Made by a program: the position numbers and the translations under genes. A stretch of 64,000 nt of DNA. Source: CAZWCX01 sp964632945 (GTDB lineage Bacteria > Planctomycetota > MHYJ01 > WSZJ01 > CAZWCX01). Shown piece by piece: positions 25,701-34,700 of the stretch; positions within the stretch are counted from its first letter, which is position 1, and each line of letters begins with the position of its first letter. Below the pieces are notes generated by a model. That model had not been told where the DNA came from. It was given only the letters and a program-made list of their open reading frames with translations, and did not search any database. The stretch covers positions 1 through 64,000 of the forward strand of contig CAZWCX010000029.1 in NCBI GenBank assembly GCA_964632945.1, given 5' to 3'.

Positions 25701-28376
25701 CGGGCCGAACGGGTCCGTCGCCAGGCCGCGGCGCCCGCGCCGGAGCGGGCGGAAGTCGCGTCCCGACTGGCCGAGGCGTGTGCCCGCGCCGGCGATCCGG
25801 CCGGGGCGGGCGAGGCGGCCGCGCGCGCGTTGGCGGCGGAGCCGGGTCAACGTCGCGCGATCGTGATCCGCAGCCTCCTGCTCGTCCAGGAGGGCCGCGC
25901 CGGCGCGGCCCTGGACCAAATCGACGGCGTGCTGCTTCAGGACCCCGAAAACGCCCTGGCTCATTGCGTCCGAGCGGAGGCGTGGTTGGCGCTCGACCGT
26001 CCGCGGGCCGCGTTGCGCGCCGCCGAACAGGCGATCGACTTCGATCCGGCGCTCTCGCTCGCCTACGTGGCGCGCGGCGGGATCCGCGCGCGGCTGGGGG
26101 ATCCGGGCGGGGCGGCGGCCGACTTCCAGTGTGCGCTCGGTCTGGAGCCCGGACTTGAATCCCGTCTTTCGGCGCGCCTGGAAGAATGGCGACGCGTCGC
26201 ACCCGCGCCGGACCCCGTTGCCTTTGAAGCGACGGCCCGCGCCGCCGCGGGACTTTCCGACCCGGCGGCGGCGGAGGCTTGGCGGGCCCACCTGGCGCGC
26301 CATCCCGACGACGGCCGCGCCCGCACGCGACTGGCGATGGCGACGCTGGCCGCCGGACACGCGTTGCGCGCCGCCGACGAATTCCGCGAAGCGATCGAGC
26401 GCCAGCCGCCCAATCTCGAGGCCCGGCTCGCGCTCGCCGGGCTGTGGCTCGCGCCCGCGGTCGACCGGCCCCGCGACGCCCTGCGGGAGTTCGACCGCCT
26501 GGTGCGCCTGCGCGTCCGCAAGCCCGCCGTCCACCTCGGTCGCGCCCGCGCCTGGCTCGCGCTCGGCGCCTCGTCCCGGGCGATCACCGAGCTGGGCGCG
26601 GCCCTCCTTCTCGATCCGCAGTCCGCGGCGGCGCTCGCCCTCCGGGCCGCGCTCTACCTCGACAACGGGCTGCCGCGGCTGGCGCGGGCCGACTTCGACC
26701 GCGCCCTCGACCTCGCGCCCGCCGACGCCGCCCCGCTCCGCCTCGGCCGAGCCCGCGCGCGCTTTGCGCTGGCCGACCCGTCCGGAGCGCGGGAGGATCT
26801 GCAGGCGTTCCTCGCGGCGCATCCGGAAGATCCCCACGGCCTGCTCCTGGACGCGGAGACTTCTCTCGCGCTGGGCGACCGGGAGGGCGCGGCGTCGGCC
26901 GCGAGGCGCGCCGCCGACCGCGCCACCGACGAGGCGACGCGCACCCGCGCGGCTCTCCTGCTGGGCCGCGCCCTGCTCGACCAGGGGGACCTCCAGGCCG
27001 CGGTGGAAAACATCACCCTGGCCGCCGCCGGCGGGGCCAACCTCGAGTCGCTCCTGTCCGAGATGGAGGACAAGGCGCTCGCCGCGACCGATCCCTCTCC
27101 GTGGCTGCGCGTGCTCGACGCCGCGCTCGCCGGCCGACCGACCTCCGCCGACCTGCGCGCCGCCCGTCTGCGCGCGTGCCTCGCCACGGGCCGGTACGAC
27201 GAAGCCGCCGCCGAGTGCGCCCGGCTTGCGGGCCCGGGAACGGCCGCCGCATGGTCCCGTCTGCGCGAGCTCCTGGAACGACCCGGCGTCGACCGCCCCA
27301 CCCTCCTGTCCGCCTGCCTCGAACGCGCGGCCGATCCTCAGGACCCCCACCGGCCCGTGTGGTGCGAGTGGGCCGTCTCCGTGTCGCCACGGGATCCCGC
27401 CGCGCTGCGCGCCCGGGCCGAGTACCGGTCCTCGCGCAAGCAGCACGACGCCGCCCTCCGCGACCTCGACCGCCTCCTGGCCCTGGATCCCGCGGACCTC
27501 CACGCCCACCTCGCCCGGTTGCGCATCCTCGCCTTCGAGCGCGGCGACCGCGCCCGCACCCTCCCCGCCGCCGAAGCGATTCTCCCGCTGGCCGCGCGCG
27601 ATGCCCGGACGCTCGCGGCGGTCGGGCGCGCGTGCTCCTTCGTCGGCGACCTGGAGAGCGCGCTGCGGTTCCACGAGGCCGGCATTGCCGCGGATCCGGA
27701 GTTCTTCGACAACTGGGCCGAGCGCGGCCTGCACCGCTATCGAGCGGAACAGTGGAGCGAAGCGCTCCCGGATCTGGAGCAGGCGCTCGCGCGCCGGCCG
27801 GACGGACGCGAGTATCTCCACCACGCCGCCGCCCAATGCCTGGTCGCGCTTCACCGCGATGCGGACGCGGAGGCGCACTACCGCAACGCCATCGAGGTCT
27901 CGCCCGACGATCCGGACGTGGTCCTCGACTTCGTCGCCTTCCTGGTCCGCCGCGCGCGTCACGAGGAGGGACGCGCGCTCGCGCAGCGCCTCGTCGACGC
28001 GGTCTCCCCGCGGGACCCGAAGGCATGGTACTGGCTCGGACTCGCCGAGATGAAACTGGGTCGCCGCGAAGAGGCGATGGTCCGCCTCCGCAAGGCGATC
28101 CAGTTGGACGACGGCCTCACCGAGGCCCACTACTACCTCGCCTGGGTGCTGGCGGACCTGGGCCGCGCGGACGAGGCCCACGCGGCCGCGGGCCGGGCCC
28201 TGGAGCGGCGGCCGCGGTGGGCGGAATCCTGGTTCCTGCGCGGGCAGATCAACGTCCTGCGAGGCGCCCGCGAGGAGGCCCTCGCCGACCTGCGCAGGGC
28301 GCGGGAACTCGACCCCTCCCTGGCCGCGCGCATCGACCCCGTCCTCCGGCAGGCCGAGCGGTCGGGACAGAAATGA
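22743..28376 (+). CDS. Giant membrane Ser/Thr protein kinase with very long TPR array
   Basis: An 1877-residue protein. Residues 65-165 are a helical N-terminal region, then a low-complexity linker. Kinase domain about 250-515: GRGGMG loop, VALK lysine K279, VVHRDLKPEN, LTDFGLARE, GTPAYMSPEQ, all intact. A membrane helix follows near 545-560 (GVAVAALGMALLSATALWG). Residues 590-1870 are continuous TPRs, about 35 units, one of the longest arrays one would expect in a bacterial kinase. The Pro/Ala-rich, Arg-rich composition follows the base composition. The array must be outside the cytoplasm if the kinase is inside, so it probably scaffolds or senses envelope proteins. The gene appears leaderless, and its stop lies within 80 bp of the next gene, which is probably cotranscribed. 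Confidence 0.9.
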   Translation: MILRDEILSLLLDSLPLLVAPPEDASSTVEVTAGPTPSPASQDISRNQPSAEVGSASEPRTGGPTLEDRLARLDRAAADRLRTTADRIAARASGRSPSPLEAPYSPAGAILDWLGDAGCLTPGAREVARLAPDDGGRSLLPFLLARGVVSRSRLAGALGGGEGHTPAPTGSPVASPLLREAAFPAAAVADSAAGVSIGPTRTPSVAQTDDGSRGATVSARGSDGATRHGRASGAFQRDPSELRPIDPERYEILAELGRGGMGVVFKAFDRELDRTVALKSLRLDAPSAGGVLERFQKEALAVARLRHPGIVRLHDVGTWRDTPVLVMDFIEGPTLAAWIKGSAPGTPGHRERGARILLQVARAVAYAHRQGVVHRDLKPENVLLDAEAGAFLTDFGLAREIGSATRLTQAGTVLGTPAYMSPEQAQGAADGLWPSTDIYSLGAVLYHVLTGRPPFAGDTMAIVVYQVIGTDPVPPRGLDRTIPVDLETICLKAMEKEPARRYANADELADELERWLAGEPIKAVPVRAPARVWRKLRRHPRGVAVAALGMALLSATALWGARETRRVAEERALREREAEDRRAQEAVREEARRIAARARTTRGAEAVSLYGEALAHDPDCVEAWLGRAREQAELGRYDRALEDATAALARRPDSVELLVLRASLLGDRLDRRAEAARDLLRVSELDAEGDVGLRALAALRQAEGKRDEALGLLERALERNPRNPETFLARARLYAAGRDAAGAIREAGRALALRPDWAEAYDVRASAHRAAGFPHRAIEDLGRWIDLAPQSAEAYRRRSEARVDAGDVDAALADLEQAVALRPEDPGLRRLRVRLHLDRGDVHAALGDLEVLVQRAPRDADALETRARALVRAGRYRDALEAWNERAAVEGAGGEPLVWRAVTRLLLDDTRGFMADLSAVAVRRVADEGVFVEAARAAREQGRDAAVETLLAMVVQFAPENAAAAIELGNVQAARGRWSEAARLYARAERVRRQAAAPAPERAEVASRLAEACARAGDPAGAGEAAARALAAEPGQRRAIVIRSLLLVQEGRAGAALDQIDGVLLQDPENALAHCVRAEAWLALDRPRAALRAAEQAIDFDPALSLAYVARGGIRARLGDPGGAAADFQCALGLEPGLESRLSARLEEWRRVAPAPDPVAFEATARAAAGLSDPAAAEAWRAHLARHPDDGRARTRLAMATLAAGHALRAADEFREAIERQPPNLEARLALAGLWLAPAVDRPRDALREFDRLVRLRVRKPAVHLGRARAWLALGASSRAITELGAALLLDPQSAAALALRAALYLDNGLPRLARADFDRALDLAPADAAPLRLGRARARFALADPSGAREDLQAFLAAHPEDPHGLLLDAETSLALGDREGAASAARRAADRATDEATRTRAALLLGRALLDQGDLQAAVENITLAAAGGANLESLLSEMEDKALAATDPSPWLRVLDAALAGRPTSADLRAARLRACLATGRYDEAAAECARLAGPGTAAAWSRLRELLERPGVDRPTLLSACLERAADPQDPHRPVWCEWAVSVSPRDPAALRARAEYRSSRKQHDAALRDLDRLLALDPADLHAHLARLRILAFERGDRARTLPAAEAILPLAARDARTLAAVGRACSFVGDLESALRFHEAGIAADPEFFDNWAERGLHRYRAEQWSEALPDLEQALARRPDGREYLHHAAAQCLVALHRDADAEAHYRNAIEVSPDDPDVVLDFVAFLVRRARHEEGRALAQRLVDAVSPRDPKAWYWLGLAEMKLGRREEAMVRLRKAIQLDDGLTEAHYYLAWVLADLGRADEAHAAAGRALERRPRWAESWFLRGQINVLRGAREEALADLRRARELDPSLAARIDPVLRQAERSGQK

Positions 28377-28453
28377 CGTCGCTTGCATTCCGCGCAGGTC
28401 GCGGGTACGCTGAAAACGTTGAACGCGAACGGGACTTGTGGGAGGACCTTCGA

Positions 28454-29134
28454 ATGAACGGTGCACCGCGGTTTGCAGCCTTGTTGATCGCCTGCACCCT
28501 GCTCCTGCCGGCGGCCGCCGGCCCGATCTGCGCGGATGAGTCACGCCCGGCCAACCAACCCGCCAATCCCCCGGCCCAGGAACCGGCCGCTCCCTCCGCG
28601 AGCGGTTCGGTGACGCTCCCGGAGTTCGGCGACGTCCCGGTCGTTGCCTGGACCGTGGAGGACAAGTGGGTCTTCGGCGGCGACCGCTTCCACAAGGCCA
28701 ATCACTACTACCAGCCCGTCGATCCGGCCCAGCCTCACCCCTGGGTGATCACCCGCATCGAGATCAAGACCTGGTTCCAACAGGACGTCATCGACGGCTT
28801 CGCACCCAGCCTCACCCCGCTCCTCGGCGACGCGTGGAAGGAAGCCAAGAAGTTCATGGAACAACACAAGTACGGCGGCTCGATCCGCTTCGAGTACGTG
28901 GTCACCGACAAGAAATTCGTCCTGTTCCACGACAAGGGAAAGCCGCGCGAGAAGAAGTTGGCGCTGGACGTCGTACCGGGCGGTCTGGAAAATTTCTTCA
29001 CCGAGCCGAAGCGCGAGAACTTCACCAACGTCGACGGGATGAAACCGGACGCGGCCCACAAGATCGCGGTCGAGCGCTATCAGGCCCGGCTGGCGTGGGC
29101 CGATGGCGTGCGCAAGGGCTCCGCACAGAAGTAG
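28454..29134 (+). CDS. Exported protein of unknown function
   Basis: A 226-residue protein that I do not recognise. The start at ATG 28454 is fixed by GGAGGACC; the frame is open further upstream but without a ribosome binding site. Residues 1-28 are a signal peptide (AALLIACTLLLPAAAGPICA), followed by a Pro/Ala/Gln linker (35-55) and a compact alpha/beta domain with many aromatics (WTVEDKWVFGGDRFHKANHYY, IEIKTWFQQDVIDGF). No enzymatic motif or cysteine pair stands out. It follows the giant kinase by 77 bp on the same strand, so it may be a partner of the extracytoplasmic TPR array. Confidence 0.75.
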   Translation: MNGAPRFAALLIACTLLLPAAAGPICADESRPANQPANPPAQEPAAPSASGSVTLPEFGDVPVVAWTVEDKWVFGGDRFHKANHYYQPVDPAQPHPWVITRIEIKTWFQQDVIDGFAPSLTPLLGDAWKEAKKFMEQHKYGGSIRFEYVVTDKKFVLFHDKGKPREKKLALDVVPGGLENFFTEPKRENFTNVDGMKPDAAHKIAVERYQARLAWADGVRKGSAQK

Positions 29135-29196
29135 TCCCCGCGGCCGCCCCGGATCGGGCGCGGTCGGGGCGCACCCGCCTCAGGAGGAGGATCCCC

Positions 29197-29469
29197 ATGG
29201 CGACCAGGGAGCAACGGAAGAGCAAAGCCGAACCGGATGGCGGCGACATCGCCGAGATGGCGAAGGCGATTTTCGAGCGCGTACGCCTGATCAAGAAGTC
29301 GCACCCCGAGGTCGCCCGCCGCATCGACGAACAGGAGAAGGGCATTCGCGACCGGTTGGCGGAGATCAAGAAACAGATCGCCCTGCTCGACCGGCACGAA
29401 CAGGATCTGGTCACGCTGCTCGTCATCCAGGGGCTCAACAAGGCGGCGGAAGAAGAACTCGTCGGCTGA
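29197..29469 (+). CDS. Small coiled-coil protein
   Basis: A 90-residue, highly charged, all-helical protein. The start at 29197 has AGGAGGAGG 7 nt upstream. Residues 18-85 read as one long amphipathic helix with heptad-like leucine/isoleucine spacing (AKAIFERVRLIKKSHPEVAR, then RDRLAEIKKQIALLDRHEQD). No signal peptide. It is the last gene of the plus-strand run before a convergent hairpin. It could be a structural or regulatory oligomer; no family recognised. Confidence 0.72.
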   Translation: MATREQRKSKAEPDGGDIAEMAKAIFERVRLIKKSHPEVARRIDEQEKGIRDRLAEIKKQIALLDRHEQDLVTLLVIQGLNKAAEEELVG

Positions 29470-29475
29470 CGCGCC

Positions 29476-29503
29476 GTCCCCCGATTCCGGTTTTCCGGGG
29501 GAC
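29476..29503. terminator. Convergent terminator hairpin
   Basis: An 8-bp perfect stem (GTCCCCCG/CGGGGGAC) with a 12-nt loop containing TTTT sits in the 128-bp gap between the coiled-coil gene and the minus-strand lipoprotein gene. It is symmetric and may serve both transcripts. No T run follows the stem. Confidence 0.5.
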
Positions 29504-29597
29504 AGGGACCTTCCGACCGATCGCGTGCGACCGATCTCGCCGCCTCCCCGCGTCGCGCATCCCGCGGGATCCGACCCGGACGGTCCGCCGCCCCTCC

Positions 29598-31727
29598 TCA
29601 GTGCCGCACGCGCCAAAGACGATCGCGGACCAGCGCGCATCGCGCGAGGATCGCCGGATCGGTCCGGTGTTCCGCCTCCAACGCCGCCATCCAGGACTCC
29701 AGCAGTCCACGAACCTCCGCGAAGATCGGGTCGTGCCACGGCAGCAGCGGCGCCCGACCGGAGCTCGCGCCCGCGTTCGCGAGCCCGTCGACGGGCGGCC
29801 GGGGAGTGAGCCGCCAGGGATCAGCGGCGACACGGTCTTCGATTCCGGCCGCCCCGAGTCCCCCGGCCTCCCCGCGACCGAGTCCCTGCGTCACCATCCG
29901 CCGGACCAATTCCTGCGTGCGCCGAAGGGTCGCGGTGGACGAACGCTCCTGCTGCAATTCCGGACCGATCTGGTAGAGCAACGCGGCGAGCACGCGGAAG
30001 GTCGAAATCACCAGCGGTCCATCGTCCTGAAAGGGGACGCCGGGGGACGACGCTCCCGTTCGTTCGAGCACGGCGGCAATCTCCGCCACGCGCCTCGTTT
30101 CGTCCTCCAGGGGGAGGGCCCCCTTGAGCAGAAGATCGGCCGCCCAGGCCGAGACGCGCTCGCCGAAACGGCGACCCGGCTCCAGGAACGGCTGACGCCG
30201 CCCGAGGTCCGGATCGTCGCGTTGCTGCACGGAGTACCACAGCCAGCACAGCTCGGACGCGACGATCGGATCCCGCGGCTCCTGGTGGGACGAAAGCAGC
30301 AGGGCCACCAACGCGTCGCAGAGATCGTCCAGACTCGGACGGCCCGACTCGTCCTGCCCGAGGGACATGCGTCCCAGCAAGGCATAGAGGGAGGCGTAGT
30401 GGGGGAAGTACCCCAGGTCGGGGGCATCGTGCAACCGCGGCACCCATTGCCCCGCCCAGCGGGGACGCAGCGTACACGCCAGGAACCGCGCGCTGCGCTC
30501 CTTCCAGTCCCGGTCCCGGTCGGCGTCGTCATGCGCCTGGTGGCGCATGAAGTCGGCGACGTACCAGGTGCGGGGCAGCGCCCCGGGCGACCGGTCCCGT
30601 CCCGGCAGGATCCCCAGGTCAGGCCAGCGCGGGAGCCGGGGCAGGTCGTCGCGCTCCACCAGATCGATGAACCGTTCGCCGAAGAAGGTGACCGGCGTGA
30701 GCACGAACCCGAGGTAGGAGAGCGGACCGGGCCGCGGCGGTTCTTTCAACTGCTCCATGCCGAGGAAGTTGACCGGCCGGCGCGCGCCCGCGAGGTCTTC
30801 CGCGCCCCGCTTCTCCGGCCCGCGCTCCCAGGACGCGCCGTCCGCCGAGACCCGGCAGTTGAGGTACGCCACCAGCCAGCGCACGAACGCCGCTTCCTGC
30901 TCGGGATCCGGGTCGGGCAGCACGCTGCCGCCGACCGAGGAGTCTTCCACGGCCGTCGGGGCGGCTCGCGGGTACCGGGCGCGGGAATCCGGCGCGGCGC
31001 CGGATGCGCCGCCCGCGCCCGTGGACCCGTCGGGAAAGGAGACCGCGCCCGACCCGCCGCCGTCCGGCGCCGCCGGCGACGCCGGGGTCCGTCCGGCGGG
31101 TCTTCCGTCCGACGCGCCGGTGTCCGAACCCGCGCGCGCCCCGCCCTCCCCGTCCCCGCCGCGACCGCTCTTCCGCTCCCACTCCGCGAGCGTGGCTTCG
31201 GCCGAGGTCAGATCCCCGATGGTCAATTGTGCGTGGACCGTGCCGATCCGGCCGCGAGGCGAACGCGGAAATCGGTGGCCATGCTCGGCAAACACGACGT
31301 AGGCCCGGCGCGGGTTCGCCTCACGCGTGGTGAGGTAGGCGTACCCCAGCTCGACCAGGAAGTCATCCAGCGGTCCGATCTCGTCCGGGTAGTCGCCGAC
31401 CGGGGGCCACGGAAGATCGTGCTTCCAGGTGCGGTCGAAGTCCCGCAGACGGTCCACGCGTCCACCCCGATCTTCCTCCCGATCTCCGGCATCCCGGCGC
31501 GCGGTCTCCGCCCCCTCCGACGGCTGCGCCGGGCCGGCCGTCGTTTCCGCCGCGCAGATCCCCACGGCGGGTCCGCGGTGCGCCCGCACGACGTCCTGCT
31601 TGAGCTGGGCGTGAAACTCCTGCCATTGCTCCCGGGGCCATCGGCTCGGCTGGCCGACGGTGCATCCGCCGGCGACCAGGGCGGCCGCGAGTCCGGACAA
31701 CAGGGCGTCCATCGGGCGGCGCTTCAT
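29598..31727 (-). CDS. Lipoprotein of unknown function, partner of the rhomboid-like/kinase protein
   Basis: A 709-residue protein. The start at ATG 31727 overlaps the stop of the upstream kinase gene (ATGA). The N-terminus MKRRPMDALLSGLAAALVAGGC is a lipoprotein signal with Cys at 22, so it is membrane-anchored outside the cytoplasm. A charged region (45-210) is followed by a low-complexity Gly/Ala/Ser/Pro segment (about 200-285), then a long helical region rich in Trp, Leu and Arg with repeat-like phrases (DDFLVELGYAYLTT, ALLGRMSLGQ), possibly TPR-like. No catalytic motif. It is the last gene of the minus-strand operon that begins with the ubiquitin-like gene. Translational coupling implies a complex with the multidomain kinase. 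Confidence 0.72.
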   Translation of the reverse strand: MKRRPMDALLSGLAAALVAGGCTVGQPSRWPREQWQEFHAQLKQDVVRAHRGPAVGICAAETTAGPAQPSEGAETARRDAGDREEDRGGRVDRLRDFDRTWKHDLPWPPVGDYPDEIGPLDDFLVELGYAYLTTREANPRRAYVVFAEHGHRFPRSPRGRIGTVHAQLTIGDLTSAEATLAEWERKSGRGGDGEGGARAGSDTGASDGRPAGRTPASPAAPDGGGSGAVSFPDGSTGAGGASGAAPDSRARYPRAAPTAVEDSSVGGSVLPDPDPEQEAAFVRWLVAYLNCRVSADGASWERGPEKRGAEDLAGARRPVNFLGMEQLKEPPRPGPLSYLGFVLTPVTFFGERFIDLVERDDLPRLPRWPDLGILPGRDRSPGALPRTWYVADFMRHQAHDDADRDRDWKERSARFLACTLRPRWAGQWVPRLHDAPDLGYFPHYASLYALLGRMSLGQDESGRPSLDDLCDALVALLLSSHQEPRDPIVASELCWLWYSVQQRDDPDLGRRQPFLEPGRRFGERVSAWAADLLLKGALPLEDETRRVAEIAAVLERTGASSPGVPFQDDGPLVISTFRVLAALLYQIGPELQQERSSTATLRRTQELVRRMVTQGLGRGEAGGLGAAGIEDRVAADPWRLTPRPPVDGLANAGASSGRAPLLPWHDPIFAEVRGLLESWMAALEAEHRTDPAILARCALVRDRLWRVRH

Positions 31728-34700
31728 CGCGAATCCGCGACCGGGACGATCACGATGCGATACCCCATCTTCCCCGGCGCCTCCTGCTCGAACGTCCGGA
31801 ACTGGTGGGCCCGGACCAGCCGCAGGTCCCAATAGCCCGCCCCGGCCACGCGAGCCTCCCGCGCCTCCGCATCCGACAACACCCACTCGGCGTAGCGTCC
31901 GGCGAGATGGCGGATGCCGAACGGGCTGCGGTCCTTCCCCTCATCATCCCCGCGCAGGATGCGCTGCTCGTCCCGTTCGCCGGGGCGGTCGTTCCCCCAC
32001 GGGAACCAGCGGCCGTCCACGCCGCGCGCGGCCAGTTCCCATTCGTCGGCGGTGGGGAGCCGGATCTCGAACTCGGAGTGAGCCCGCCCGGTCACGTTGG
32101 TGACCAGTTGCTGCAGTCCGGCGAGCTGCACGCGCGTCTGAGCCAGCGTTTCCGGCGAGGCGAAGGCGAACACCCGGCGCTGGGCCTCCGCGAACGAGTG
32201 CGCCCCATCGCTGGTCAGCTCCTCCGTCGACATCCAGAATGCCGCGGGCCCGCGCAGGACCAGGTCTTCCCGCTGGGCCGGATCCCCGCCCCACCGGTAA
32301 AGCACGAAGACCAGCTGCCCGCGGACCCCGCCGATGGTCACCTCGCCGGAAGACAGGGTCCGGCCGGTATGGCCGTTGGCGGACTGCACCACGGCCTGCC
32401 AGCGCGATTCCCACTTCAGGATTTCCGCCGCCAGGGTGGCCAGCGCCGGCTTCCGTTCCGCTTCCCGCCGGGCTTCCCCCAGCGCGTTCACGAAGGCGCG
32501 CGCTTCACGCAGGCGCACCGGGATCGCCTGATCGTTCCAACTCGCCAGTCGGTGCCGCGCCGAGAGCAGGTCGCTGACCCGCGAGATCGCCTCGCGCGCC
32601 TCCTTCCACTCCCGCTGCAGCCCGACCACGGTCGCGGAGAAGGCCTGCAGTTCCTTGCGGGCGTTCCGGCACTCCTCTTCCGGGAGGACTCCGGAAAGGC
32701 GCTCGCACAGGCGCCCGTACTCCTCCTGCAACCGGGTCGCCTGCGCCGACACGGCGTGCAGCAAACCGATCACTTCGAGGGCCGGGTCGCGCCCCGCCTT
32801 CAGGTCGAGCCACTGCTCGCGCGCGAGGGCCTTCGACCCGTCCTCCCGCAGATCCTGAAGCGCCTCCTGCACCTGGGTGCGTGTGGCGTCCAGCCACGCC
32901 CGCACCGCCCGGATCTGCTCGTCGCGCGCGGCGGTCATGCGCGCGACCTCGACGTCCCGCTCGGCGGTCGCCTTGTCGCGCGCCTGCTCCATCGCCCGCA
33001 ACCGCTCCTGGGACTCCGCGTGCTCCTGACTGGACTTCCAGCGCGCATCCATCCAGCCCCAGGAGGCGACCATCCCAAACATGATGCCGGCGGCGCCGAG
33101 GGCGGTGATCAACGGATGCGCGCGAAGGACGTCGAAATACACGCGCTGTCGCGGCGTGTAGTCGACCGACGGGATCGGCCGGGACTCGAGCCAATTCTCG
33201 AGGTCGGCCGCGAACTCCCGCGCCGTCGGTTGTCGGGCGCTGCGATCCAGGCTGCAGGCCCGGCGCAGGATCCCCGCCTGTTCGGCAGGCAACCGCTCGA
33301 AGCCGAAGAACAACCGGCGAAAGTACCCCTCGTCGGGCCACTCCGGAATCCCTTCGGCGAGCATCGCCTCGAATTGCTCCACGAACGGGCGGTCCTCGCC
33401 GTTGAAACGGCGGGCGCACAGGCAGAAGTAAAGCGACATGCCGAGGGCGAATACGTCGTACCGCCGGTCCAGCCACGGTCCCGTCCATGCCTCGGGAGGA
33501 ATGTACCCGGGAGTGCCGAAACGGATCGCGGACGGGCCGCCGGTGGATGTCCGCTCCTGCGAAACCTCGCGGCCGATTCGACACGCCATTCCGAAGTCCG
33601 CGAGCACCGCGTACCCCACTTCCGGAATCGCGTCGTGGCGCGTCAGCGCCCCCACCGGCACCTGCGTGAGCATGAAATTGGAGGGGCGCAAGTCGCGGTG
33701 AACGATACCCTCCTCGTGCACGGCATCGACGACGCGCGCGATCGCGAGGTGGATGCGCATGACGGCCCGCTCGCTCAGGGGGATCTTGTGGGTCAACCGG
33801 TGGGCAAGGGAAATCCCCTCCACATAGTCGGAGATCATGTAGAGCCCGTCGGGCGGGGCGTCCCCCACCTCCCGCAGGCGGGTGATCCCCGCCTTGGTGA
33901 GGCGGGAGCGCGTGTCGCCGTCGCTGCGGAAGTAGCGCGGGAGCCGGTGGATCAGTTCGAGGTCGAGATCGGCGGTGGAGGGAATGTGCTTGATCGCAAC
34001 CCGGTCGCCCGGGTTGTCCGCGGCGTGGCCGCGCCACACCGGTCCGAGGATGGTGGCGCCCAGGCACTTTTCCAGGGCGTACCCCGAAATCGACCCGCCG
34101 TCGACCCATGCGATCGGCGCGCCCTGGGAAGCGGACGGGGGACGTTCCACGCGACCTCCTTCGCGGGGCGGGGAGATCTTCGAGGCCGTGCCGGATCCCG
34201 CGATGGGAGCCGCCGCGCGCGCGGCGATCGGTGCGGGAACCGGCGCCCGGAGGATCGAGGTGGACGGGACGCTGGCGCTCCCCCGCCAGCGCTCTCCTGC
34301 CCAGCCCACCGGCACCACGTCGCCGGCCCGACGCGCGGCCTGCCAACCGTACACGAACCCGATTCCCATGGCGAAGAGAAGGCCGGGCACGTACGCGCCG
34401 AGATGGAGGGCGTCGAGTTCCCAGTCGATGAAATACTGGTACAACTGCCCGCCGGGTTCCTTGGCGCCGTACAGCCAGCCTTCCCCGCCGGAGTATCCGT
34501 AACGATACACGAGGAACGCCGAGAGGGCCATGCTGAACGCGCTGGTCAGTCCGATCGCCCAGCGCCGGGTCGGGACCGGGACCGGCACGGGGCCATGCCG
34601 ATGCTGCCAGAGCTGGTGCAGCGTCAGCAGGACGAGGGCGACGATCGGAATCGCCGCCAGCAGGAAAAAATACCCGAGCGAGAGCGCGAGCGACCAGCGC

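Noticed and set aside
22749..28544. A 1931-codon open frame on the minus strand
   Set aside because: It is the antisense shadow of the giant kinase gene. Very high GC at third positions keeps the opposite frame open. The plus strand has kinase motifs and TPRs; this frame has none.
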